NCBI GenBank assembly: GCA_027924585.1
Contig: BSBM01001383.1
Coordinates: forward strand, 2,752,001-2,816,000
Origin: Larix kaempferi
Lineage: Eukaryota; Streptophyta; Pinopsida; Pinales; Pinaceae
DNA: 64,000 bases
Direction of reading: 5' to 3'
Made by a program: the position numbers and the translations under genes. The notes under the pieces were generated by a model, which was given only the letters and a program-made list of their open reading frames with translations, did no database searches and was not told the DNA's origin. Positions 20,670 to 30,952 of the stretch are shown in pieces. Within the stretch, counting starts at the first letter, position 1. The number at the start of each line of letters is the position of its first letter.

Positions 20670-20815
20670 GAAATTCGCCCGTGCCGCGCCTGGAGGACAC
20701 CCTACCGCGCGGCAGCCTACACTGCCGCGCCTCATCTTGAGGATACAGCGCGGTACTGTTCAACAGTACCGCGTCTTTCGATAGGGCCCCCGCGCGGTAG
20801 TGTGGAGGGCGATTT
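20670..20815 (-). repeat. GC-rich palindromic motifs in intron 1 of the antisense gene (A)
   Basis: Dense copies of CCGCGC, CGCGGTA and TACCGCG in both orientations lie in an otherwise AT-rich region. They sit inside the 324-nt intron (20907-20584) between the non-coding first exon and the main exon. Several stems can form, for example CGCGGTACTGTT/AACAGTACCGCG. Confidence 0.8.
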
Positions 20816-20907
20816 TTGCCCAAAAGGGCTTGCTAAAAAATTAATTTTTTCCTGGTGAATGCAAAAATTTCTTACATGAAATCAAAGAGGGGCTCAAGCA
20901 CTCTTAC

Positions 20908-21050
20908 CTGGCACAGACGGCGGTCGAAATGGTGTCCCAGAACTCCCGGTATGGACCCTTGAAATTTTGCTCCAAAATGGGTGAAAATGTCTCCTTTGGG
21001 TAAAAAAACACAAATGAATAGTAATTTCTATTTTTACCATTCCTTATATA
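20908..21050 (-). promoter_or_regulatory. Antisense promoter and non-coding first exon (A)
   Basis: On the - strand a TATA box TATATAAGGA lies at 21050-21041. A strong donor CAG|GTAAGAG follows at 20908/20907, about 140 nt downstream. The stretch between has no ATG, so it would be a 5' non-coding exon, and the first usable ATG is at 20558. Element B has TATAAATAG and a CAG|GTAAGC donor in the same positions. Confidence 0.7.
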
Positions 21051-21299
21051 GCATTTGTTCACATTTTTAATTAATTAATTAATTACTATTTCAAATAATT
21101 GAAATAAACCCTTGTCCACATTGCTAATGTCCAGTTTTTGAGCATTTATTGACAGGATCCGCGGTAGAAATGGGATGCATTCACACCGGTGTTTATTCGT
21201 AATTTGACCTTCATTTTGAGCCCACTTTATCTTTTTCGTGCTCTGGATTTAAAACTTGAAAAAGATTCCAAGCGCTTTCACACCTGTGTCGTGCTTGTC

Positions 21300-21950
21300 A
21301 AACTCAAGTAAACGGTGTCGAGTACGGTCAGCTTTACTCATGCTCGTTAAACGATGAGGAAAGTATTATCCTGGTTGTATTTTATTCTTTTTTCGGACCA
21401 AAATAATTCAAAATTACGAAAAAGACCATGGGAGTCCATAGTTAAGCTCTTTTCAGACTCCTTAAAATTGAAAAGATTGCCAAGTGATCTTGACTCTTTC
21501 ACACTTGTAAAAGTATTTGAAAGGTCGTCTATTCGATGATAGGTTACCCCTTTTTCGGCCCGTCTAGACTATTTACGAGAAAGGTATACCTCAGTTAATC
21601 TCGGCTGGGAGAGTTCTCTCGGGAATTGTTTTACACTTTTTCGGGATCGAGGGACTAAATTTTATGAAAAAGTACATTATGGAGCTTCCTTTAAGTTTTT
21701 TAGGCTCTCTAAACATGAAAAACTACCGAGTTTTCCTTCCTTGGGCTCGTTATAATATTAACATCGAAGGACCCACTTTGGGACGAACCCCTCCTTTCTC
21801 AGGTTCGTAAAACATGTGAGATTGGACTCATCCATGAGATGAGCTACACCGAGCATCTGTTATCCTCTTCAAGCTCGTAAAACAAGAAAGAGGTACTCGT
21901 CCATCATGTCGGGGAAATATGGGGGAATAAGTCAAGTTTACCTATGGCAG
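21300..21950. repeat. Degenerate stem-loop array, element A
   Basis: Imperfect units of roughly 65-90 bp are each built on arms of the type CTTTTTCG...CGAAAAAG. Clear cases are 21389-21425, 21450-21476, 21550-21584 and 21635-21673. Loops are about 15-25 nt. Related arrays lie in the same place in elements B and C. No coding frame is supported. Confidence 0.75.
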
Positions 21951-22990
21951 CTTGTCAGTCGTTACCTTTGAACATGGCATGTGTCCATCTCTTGTCTATA
22001 TTTGGGTATCCGTCTTTCATTGAGTTATAGTCATCATCATGGGTCGTCTCCCTGGCCACGAGTCCACTCATCCGGTGTCTATCCTCTACTTATCAACAAT
22101 CCCTGTTGCCAAGTCCTGTTACATGCCGTTACATGTTCAAAGGGTTGCATTGTTTCGAGTCATTCATTGTGTCAGGCCTCCGCTGTGTCAGTACATACTC
22201 CATTGCTTCATCATCCTATCATATGTACCGATTTCGTGTCGATGATGTGGGAATCATCATGGCCCACCTTCGACAAGTCTATTCCTGTCGACACCAAATC
22301 ACTATCCGGGAATTAGACTTAGAGATCATCCATTAGTACCTTGGTACCTGCATGCCTCAATGGTAGGTTTCCTCGTGTTTGACAGCAGGTTCACATCATT
22401 GACCTCTGATCAAGCAATCTCTCGGATGCTCGACATCAACTCATTCATTCGCATTTCGTTGAGATGTACTATTGATACCTTGGGAATCATTGTCATCATT
22501 GGTGATCTCCCTCGCATTTGTTAACGGTCTACATCATTGACCGGTAATCAAATGGTTTCTACCATGTTCGACTTCAACACCTTGTAATCACATGGTTAGA
22601 TTCGTATCTTTTTGCGATCGGGTAGAAGACCCTGGGCGCATCACTGTATCTTGACTGCGTCCAGGCTGCGATGGAGATGTCCCTTGTATTGTCACACAGA
22701 TCCACTTATTGTATTGGTCGTGGCTGTGTCATTATTGTCTCATGGATCTACGATTGTTCATAGTAGCCATGATCTGTCCACAGTTTACATTATCTCAATA
22801 CTCATGGATCTGCAATGTATTGGTCGGCAGCCATGCTTTGAGTCATCTGTTTCCGAGCATGGGAATGCCCGCCTCGGTGGAATATCTAACACTTTGTTTC
22901 TATTTCAGCTCAGTGTCGCTCTCCTCGATGCTATCTCTGCACATTCTATTCGTAAAGTCTTTCGGCCATCAGTCCCTTCTGACCTCACAC
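21951..22990 (+). other. 3' non-coding region of element A
   Basis: No supported gene. Parts match the reverse complement of 27490-28100 (element C). A block of 22 bases at 22855-22876 differs at one base from 38529-38550 in element B; both lie between 150 and 220 bp before the 3' LTR. Confidence 0.7.
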
Positions 22991-23003
22991 TTTAGGGGGC
23001 ATC
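22991..23003 (+). other. Polypurine tract of element A
   Basis: TTTAGGGGGCATC directly precedes the 3' LTR. Element B has CAGGGGGCAATC at the same place. Confidence 0.75.
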
Positions 23004-23986
23004 TGTTATACCTCTATGTTTCACAGTGTCGCATCCCCATCACAAAACAAGTTGACGACACTTTCCCTACTGTTTTAAACCATCCAGAAGAGACAGATGA
23101 TGAGTCAACCTTGAAGGTGAAACCACCCTGGCAAGTTTTGACCCACCTTAGACTTTATTTACACACACTACCGCGTCTTGCTAGTTTGCCAAAACGCGGT
23201 ACTAGACACTACCGCGTTCTGCTTTTTCCCCAAAGCGCGGCATTGCCGTGTTCTGCAGTCTTTGCAAAACGCGGTACTCTTTTAATAGCTTTTTTCCCTT
23301 GGCTTGTGGGATTTTGGATTTTCGAAGATAATGGAAGATTGGGGTCCTTGATTCGATCTCAACTCATCTCCTTCGATTAGAAACCCTGATCCACTTATCT
23401 CTCCTTAGATCCACCCATCTCTCTTGTTAGTTAACCTCACCATTCACTATAAAAGAGAGGCATGCCATTGGAAAAGGGGAGGACTCTTGAGAGCACCAAA
23501 CTTATGGTCTTGCAGCATTGTGGAGATAGCTAGAGGAGAAGACACTTGGAGCTGAAGGATTGGCTTGGGCATCAAGCACCTTTTGTAAGTATTCTTCAAG
23601 TTGTAATGGAATAACTTGTCTTGTTTTCCCAAATAATTTGTGTTAATCTTGTTTTAATGATATCATTTGTATCTTTCATAGATTTAGATCCTAACTCATG
23701 TTTCAGGTTGCTAGAGAATAGTGTATTCTTGTGTCTTGGTTCCATTTTGACAGGTTCACTTGTGAGGGCTTGGAGCTTGGAGCAAATACCAAAAACAAGC
23801 GTCTGAATAGAAGGTCAGTTAAACTCCTTCTACTCTCTTTAGCATTTTAATCCTGAGATGTTTGTTAGATCTAGGGATTCAAGGTAGCATTTGTTTCGAC
23901 TTGTTTCTTGCTTTAGAGTTAGTTTAAAGTCTGCTTTAAAGTTAAGAGAGTTTTGGCTTATCCGTAGGACAAAATTCTACATAACA
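23004..23986 (+). repeat. 3' LTR of element A (983 bp)
   Basis: Same ends and length as 8325-9307, with TATA box at 23448-23455. It is followed by the target duplication CCAAG. Confidence 0.97.
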
Positions 23987-23991
23987 CCAAG
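23987..23991. repeat. Target-site duplication of element A, right
   Basis: CCAAG directly follows the 3' LTR and repeats 8320-8324. Confidence 0.95.
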
Positions 23992-26408
23992 CATCCATCA
24001 ACCTCATTTACATGTATGAATACCTTCCAAATGCATTCAGACCCAATTTGGAACCATTTGGAGACATTTGGAAGCAGTTGAGTCAATACTAGTGTAAGGG
24101 TTGAATTGGTCAAAATTTGCATTTTTTCCTAGTTTTTGCAAATTCTTAAAAAGGGACACTACAAAATCCTTATGGTTTTTTTTAACCTTATATGTGTAGT
24201 TTTGGCTTGAGGTCGTTTTCAAAACTAGGGCAAAAATAATAATTAAAAAATAAAATAAAATTAGACTATTAAAGTATGAGGGTGACCAAATCATATTCTG
24301 GAAAAAGATGGCATGGAAAGTATCCTACCTAGCAACACGTGAGTGGTCTAAAGGTGGATCTCCAACAGATTTAAGCGGCTTTCCTATAGTTTGGTGATTG
24401 CTCCAATTGAAAACGACGTTACAAACAATGTTGCAAAAAAAAATATTCGAAACTCTATATGTATACAAAACATAACCCTAGCAATAAATGATACTTAATA
24501 AATTCGTTAACGCGGTCAAATCACACTTTTCATATCACTTTTTTAATTTACGCCAAAACTATTTGGACATGTTTCAAAGCAAAAATCGTTTCAGCACTGA
24601 TCCTGTTTTGAGTTATTGTTCGCTTTGGCACCGATTCTACTTCGAATCAGTTTTCAAATTTGGCACTGAATTGTTTCAGAGTGAAAACCAATTTTACGCC
24701 CAAATGATTCGGGCGAGAATTATGTTCGACGCCGATCAACTTCTACTTCTTTTATCGGAACAACCTCTCGTTCTACGTCGGATATTTCGGCGTGCATTTA
24801 GTTTTGTTTCGAATGTATCGATGCAAAATAAGATTTTGCTTTGATACAAAGAACTTCTCAATCAAGGTCCAAGCAAAATTTTCTTGGTTGCATCGGCGTA
24901 AAAAAAAACCTAACTTAGTCCGATCGTTTCGGCGTTTTGATCCGACTGGGATCCATTTTCTTTTGACCGTGTCAATGCAAAACAGGATTCTGCTCTGACC
25001 GTTTCAGTGCTAAATTAAAAACATCTCCGACTGTTTCGGCATGAAAATGGAATTTCCTCTGATCGGGCCCATTTCCCTTGTTCTTCGATCGTTTCAATGA
25101 AACATTCAATTTTGCTTCGAAACACAATATTTCCTTTAAAAAATGCGCAAACATAAAGGTTCCCTGAGCATCTCAGTGTAAAATTGAAAACCTCTCCGAC
25201 TGTTTCGGTGCAACATTGGATTTTGCTTTTATTCCTAAAAGTTCACTTTCTCAAAAACATTATACGTGTCAAAAGGTCAACAAAGAGATGAACCCCTCCC
25301 AAAAAAAAACCTTAGTTAATCAAAAAAAGGAGGGGCCCTATAATTTTACAAAATTTAGGGATCAAGTTGCAGCTGCAACAATTGGCGACTGGTTGGTGAA
25401 CACAAATCTCTGAAAAAAAATGTTTCTGAGGATCACAATTTCTTCTTCTCACTAATTCTAAATGTAAAATTGTTCCTTTAACATTTATTTTGATGATTTT
25501 AAAAGTCTAATATTTTTAAAAGTCTAATATCTTGAATCATATTGGTTATTTATTTTGGGAAGTAGGGAAACCGAGACAAAATTTCCTAACCACTCTCACG
25601 AGGCCATGATATGGAGTTCATTATTAGTCCCATCTTTTGGTTACCTCTAAATATGACTCCACAGGATCGTAACAATATCAAACAGATGTATCGTGTGTTC
25701 TTTATTCCCATGCTACTAGCATTTCTTTGGATGCTTTCTTTGACGAGTTTTGTCGTTCGAATTCTTCCCTTAAATAGATTTCTTCAGTATTCAAACAATT
25801 GACATGGGTTCTTCCATCCATAATGTGTTTTTGTGTGAGTGATGAATTTTTTATTTTGGTTTGTCATACTCACGGATGGAGAAGAACCTTCTGGAACATC
25901 ATCACACAAATCTTCTTGATTGGATGTATTTTATTTTGCAAAACTGTTTCTTTGATGGATATGGAACCTTTCATATATTTTGACTCTTCTTTATAAGCCT
26001 TTTGGCTGTAATTTCTCGTAGCATAGGATCATTTTAATTTCCATACATATGCAAGACATGCTTCCTTTCCATGGGTCAGTTATAGTAGGCCACCCGAGAA
26101 GTTTATTTATGTGTAAGTGAGTGGAGCCCCAAATGTTTATATGATGGTCACTACAACACAGAAAAATAGGGTTAGGTTTCACCAACGCAGAAAATCAGAA
26201 GCTGGCAGAAATCAAATTAGGTTTTATGAATGCAGAAAGAGGGAGCAAGCCCATATGATGGAGGAGAGTGTTCATGCATAGAGGAGAGGCGGATTGTTGT
26301 AATCTCCACTGAGAGAACTCCAGAAGGACGCAAAGGCTAGGGAAATGGCAGGAAACACCTCTAAAAGGATGAGAATTCTAGGACTGAGTATGCAAACTGA
26401 ATAGAATA
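23992..26408. other. Region between elements A and C, no gene recognised
   Basis: Short frames exist on both strands (for example 25611-25802 +) but none matches a family I know. It contains the degenerate repeat field at 24590-25235. The right end is the flank of element C. Confidence 0.6.
24590..25235 (+). repeat. Degenerate repeats with a CGACTGTTTCGGTG-like core
   Basis: Cores such as GACTGTTTCGGTGCAA, GACTGTTTCGGCATGAAA, GACCGTTTCAGTGCTAAA and GATCGTTTCAATGAAA recur at irregular spacing of tens of bases, usually followed by AT-rich ATTTTGCTT-like sequence. I cannot assign it to a known element. Confidence 0.6.
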
Positions 26409-27486
26409 TGTTAGCAAATAAGTTTATGAGTGTGGACACAAGTGGACCTCCCTAGTTTGAATGAGTCAAATCTAGAACAAAACAAGACAATGCATACACA
26501 CCTTTCCCTAAATTAATCAATTATTGATGAGAGACAAAGAAGAGAAAATCCACCTCTTGAATGGAGTTTGTCCTCGCAATCCTTGAACTGCTACAATCCA
26601 ACTTCTTGGAGGAAGAACCTGTAAGAGATTCACCACAAACAAAGACAAAGTAGATTGTGAAAGAAACAACTTGACTAATCTAAGTAAATGACCAAGTAAA
26701 TTCACTATAAATGATATTAACAATCAGATATGGGAAAGGAAATACATCATTGTATTATTAAAGCATAAAGAATTACAACCATAGAATTTGTGTCATAGAT
26801 CCCTTCCGATGGATTCCTCTTGCTCCAACTTGTCACACTTGTCTTGGAAGAATGGGTCTCAAGAATCTAACACTCTAGTACTATTCCTTCGACATCTTCT
26901 TACTATCAATTCCTCCTCCATCACACCCATGCCCAAAAGTCTCATTTATAGGACAATAAGGATAAGAGAGGGGTGAGAAGATTAGGGAAAGTGGATGAGA
27001 TATGATCCCAATAGTTTTGGAGCTCGATCTAGATTCAGAGAAATAGGAAGGAAAGGATATCCAATGAGATTTAGTTCTGGAAGCTTCTTCAAAACCTAAT
27101 TTTCTGCCTGTACAGAGGTCGACGCGCTTTGCAGTGGGTCAAGATGCGCCAGTATGGGTCAACGTGGGTTGTTGTAAGGTTGAGCCACGTCATCGGCACA
27201 GGTTGTAGTGAAACAAGACGTGTCTAGTGGTTTCCGATGCAGGTTGCAAGACAAGAAAGTGCACCGAAGTTACAAAACAAGTCAAGTTACAGGATAGGAA
27301 ACTCAAGGATCATCTACCATGAAAATGGCTTCAGAGATTGTGGCAACATGAGGCCACAAGGTTTGTGTTGCTAACGAAAATTCTGTGTAACAATAGAAAG
27401 TGGTAGACTCTAACTCAGGAGTTATGGGCAGGTAATTTGATACCACTGTCAAAGAATAACTCCCAAATGATTTTATTCATGAACCA
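26409..27486 (-). repeat. 3' LTR of element C (1078 bp)
   Basis: On the + strand it runs TGTTAGC...GAACCA. The - strand TATA-like box is TATAAATGAG at 26950-26941. It matches 53545-54622 with many scattered, mostly transition, differences (about ten in the first 95 bases). Confidence 0.9.
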
Positions 27487-29014
27487 AATCAATAGTGATG
27501 AAAATGATTCCCAAGGTATCTTAGTACATTCCAACGAATGCGAATGGATGAGTTGGATTTGAGGTCTATGATGTAACCTATTGTCGAAAGTAAGAAAACC
27601 TGCCATTGAGGCATTCAGGCTTCAAGGTACTAAATGGTCTCTAGATCTAATCCCTGGATGATGTGCTGATGTCGACATGGATAGATCCGTCGAAGGAGGG
27701 CCATGATGTGTCCCACATCATCGACACAAAACCTGTATAGGAGGATGATTTTGGATGGTATACCAAATGAGTGTGGGTTGATACAAGGTGTACATGTGAA
27801 TAATGCTGAGAGACTGGTTCAGGGATTATTATCATGACAGAGGAATTGACAACTTTTAAGTTTGAATCGAATGGAAGACTCCCCTTGAACACTTTATGAC
27901 ACTACAGATGACCTGGAAGCATCAACTCAAAAAGACAGAGATCAAGAGATAATGCAACATGAACGAGGCATTCTTTGGATGATTCAAAGGAGTGAAGAGA
28001 CTCATGGACTTGACACAAACCCAAAGATGAGCTGATTAACCAACCGTTTGGATGAAATACAAACAGGTGCCATGTTCAAGGGTGATAATAAGCTGCCATA
28101 AATACAGAGTCGGACGCATTTCCCTTCCCTTTTTCCCCATCATGATTGACGAGTACCTCTTTGTTTATTAATGAGCTTGAGGAGGATAACAAATGCTCGA
28201 TATAGATCGTATTTTGGACGATTCCAATCTCACATGTTTTACTAACCCAAGAAAGGAGGGGTTCGAACCCAAAAGGCGTCCTTCAATGTTTAATTTTATG
28301 AGTCCAAAGAAGGTAAACTTGGTGGTTTTTCATATTTAGAGAGTCCGAAAAACTAAAGAAGACTCCAATATGAACTGTTTTGTAAAATTTAGTCCCCATG
28401 CCTGAAAAAGTATAAAATCGTACCTAAAGGAACTCTTCTAGCCATGACTGACTAGATTATACCTTTTTTGTAAATAGTCTAAACGGTCCAAAAAAGGGTA
28501 AACTATCACCGAATATACGACATTTCAAATAATTTTACGAGCGTGAAAGAGACAAGTTCGCTCAACAATCTTTTCACATTTAGGGATTCTGAAAAGAGAT
28601 TAAAGGAAACTCCAGGGGGGTTCCTTTTTTGTAATAACTTTTACGAGACCGAAAAAGCGATAAAAGTATACTCGGTGACTTATTCTCATGTATTAACAAG
28701 CACAAGAAAGAACCAAGACTGAGCTCGATACCTTTTTACTAGGTTTTTAACGAGCACGACCATGGTATCAAAAGTACTCAGGATCTTTTTCATGTTTGCA
28801 CTAGAGCACGAAAAAAGGAAGTAGTAAGCTCAAACCACTTTTCATGTTTTTTACTAGAGCACGAAAAAGTGAAAAGTAAGCTCAACACCATCTTATTGTT
28901 TTTAATGAGCTCGAATATAGGTTGGAAGAATCCTCATGGAATTTGCTTCATTTTTCAATGAGCTTGCAACATAAAATGAACTATGCTTGGGATGATTTTC
29001 ATGGTTTAAGGAGC
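27487..29014 (-). repeat. 3' region of element C with stem-loop array
   Basis: No coding frame is supported. About 27590-28130 is the reverse complement of element A near 21930-22370. About 28130-28950 holds degenerate repeats built on GAGCTCGA/CGAGCACG and CTTTTT...GAAAAAG arms, matching the arrays of A (21300-21950) and B (36930-37470) in reverse. I do not see a clear polypurine tract next to the LTR. Confidence 0.75.
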
Positions 29015-29866
29015 TCAAAACAAAAAAGAAAGTATGCTCGAAAAGATTCCCATTGGCGGATGTTTTCCCAACATGATATCCATAGGTTGGTACATGCCCC
29101 CAGCATGATTGATAGAAGTAATTGACTTAACTCCAACATCGCATGGAGAAGCTATTGAATTGACTCCAATATGATGTCCAGAGATTGAATACATGCCCCC
29201 CAAGCTTCGTTTCGTTTGCCTAATATAATTCTTCACTAGATTAAACTCTTGGCTACTAATAGAAATATGTTCACCAGAGACGAAGGAGGGAGAAGGATCA
29301 AATGGCATAGGCGGATGAAAAGAAGGTTCAAGTACTAAGTTTAGTGGAAGACTTGACTCAATGGGAGAGGAATCCATTTCATTTTTTAATGAGCTTGACA
29401 CGGAAAAGGAACTATGCTCGTGATGACCTGTTTCATTTTCTAATGAGCTTGACACAGAAAGGGAACTATGCTCATAGTCATCCGTTTCATTTTTTAACGA
29501 GCTTGACACAGGAATAGAACTCTACTTGTAGCGACCTATTTCATTTTTTAACGAGCTTGAAATAGAAAGGGAACTATTCTCGTGATCGTGATCGTGATCG
29601 GTTTCATTTTTACACAAGCTCGAAACCAAAAAGAAAGTATGCTTGGGACTAGTTTCATTTTTACACAAGCTTGAAATCAAAGGTAAACTATGCTTGGAAC
29701 AAGTTCCTACCCAACATGACATCCATAGGTTGGTAGTGTGTACCCTAGCATAAGAATCTAGGGTAATAACTCCAACATGATTTCCGGAGGCTGGATACAT
29801 GCCCCCCATCCCTATGGGGAAGAAACGACTAAAACATGCGGAACATTCAAGGAAGTCTGACGATTA
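29015..29866 (-). pseudogene. Post-protease segment of element C, repeat-coded
   Basis: On the - strand, after the protease (interrupted by B), the frames read GMGGMYPASGNHVGV-like sequence. A run of near-repeats follows with core SSLKNETD/SSLENETG and about 60 nt per unit, broken by a stop near 29525. The repeats derive from the same CTCGTTAAAAAATGAAA motif found in the adjacent array, so a non-coding array seems to have been read as coding. A hexamer GTGATC repeated three times at about 29582-29599 encodes Asp-His pairs. No known domain follows, and no reverse transcriptase is present. Confidence 0.65.
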
Positions 29867-29871
29867 GGATC

Positions 29872-30597
29872 TGTTAACACCCAAAAAGTGCTCACTAGCT
29901 CATTCCCCTATTCTCATGACCCATTTGTCTACTTTTTCCACCATTTGAGCCTCTAAAACCTTCAAAAGGTCACCAAAAAGACCAAAACCCATCTTTTTCC
30001 ATTCAAAATATGTAATTTTCCTCCAAAAATACAAAAAACCCTAAAAAAGGGTCCAAAATTCCCAAAATCAATTAAAAGGGAATAAAAATATAAAATATAT
30101 TCAAAAAAGGAAAAAGAGGAAAAAAGAAACCTAAACCATTTTGGTCAATACCATTGGTTTCCTTAAACCACAAGGGTATTCCTCATCACCAAAAAACTAT
30201 AAAAAGGTGATAGGGGCTCCTCACTATTCATTCACATTCATCTTATCCTTATGCTGCCAAATTCTCTTCTAGATCCATTGCCTCCCTTTTCGAGTTTGAA
30301 GATCCCCATTAGAGCATTGGAGAAGAAGAGACCATTGGACATTGGAGCACCTCAACCTTGGAGCTGCTCAAACTCACCATCCTCACCATTTGAGGTAATA
30401 CAAAAGATCAAATTTTTTATTTCTTGTTTCTCTCATAGATCTCATTGTTTATTGTTCTTAAATCTAATTTTTATTTCTTTGCACATGTTAGATTATATTT
30501 ACTATTATTTACATTTGTTTTTACTTTTACATTGAGACTATTGCTACAAGTTAGCAGGTGCTCATTAGCACTAGCTTGGGAGAAATCCCAAGCAATA
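29872..30597 (+). repeat. 5' LTR of element B (726 bp)
   Basis: It starts TGTTAACACCC. The end has mutated to GCAATA, where the 3' LTR ends GCAACA. TATAAAAAGG at 30198-30207 is the likely promoter box. It is preceded by the target duplication GGATC. Confidence 0.95.
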
Positions 30598-30602
30598 GTT
30601 TT

Positions 30603-30617
30603 TGGCGACTCCGCTGG
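30603..30617 (+). other. Primer-binding site of element B
   Basis: TGGCGACTCCGCTGG, identical to the site in element A, 5 bases after the LTR. Confidence 0.85.
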
Positions 30618-30952
30618 TTTTTAAACTTTGAATCTTTGATTTAGATCTATATTTTAGTTGTTTTTTCCATTTAATGTATTCCATATGCCATATTAGACAA
30701 CCCCTTGCTTGCTGCCTTAGCCATTGGCGTTTTCTGCAGCCTAAAACAACCCAAAATTTCAATTTTTGGCTTCGGTTTTTTGGCGACATTTTCCGTTCGT
30801 CGCATCGCGGCTTTCGGCACCGGACTACCCCTGAGGCATCTACCTCCACCACGGCAAACCAACTGTTCATCGAATCAAAATATTTTTTACCAACCAAGGT
30901 AGATTGATTCAAAGATCCAATCCCAGCACCTGATGCCTTTGAAGAAGGTAAT
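30618..30952 (+). other. Short leader of element B, gag deleted
   Basis: Only about 335 bp separate the primer site from pol, where element A has more than 5 kb (leader, gag and protease). No capsid, knuckle or protease sequence is present. Confidence 0.8.

Larger units (their letters stand above)
8325..23986 (+). mobile_element. Full-length Tat-lineage Ty3/gypsy element (element A, 15.7 kb)
   Basis: It has two LTRs of exactly 983 bp with about eight differences by eye, a 5-bp target duplication CCAAG, and a primer site TGGCGACTCCGCTGG. Gag-pro and pol overlap, an additional archaeal-type RNase H follows integrase, and a polypurine tract precedes the 3' LTR. The second RNase H after integrase and the long 3' region with an antisense ORF define the Tat (Tat/Ogre/Retand) lineage. 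LTR divergence below 1% implies a recent insertion, later than that of B (about 4%) and C. It is structurally complete but carries a stop in integrase and an altered polymerase box. Confidence 0.96.

Noticed and set aside
22709-23380. 223-codon + strand frame near the 3' end of element A
   Set aside because: It runs across the LTR boundary, has no known domain, and its second half also appears in the 5' LTR copy (8294-8701).
25611-25996. Two adjacent hydrophobic + strand frames as a membrane protein
   Set aside because: Frames are short, out of register and surrounded by stops, with no family resemblance.
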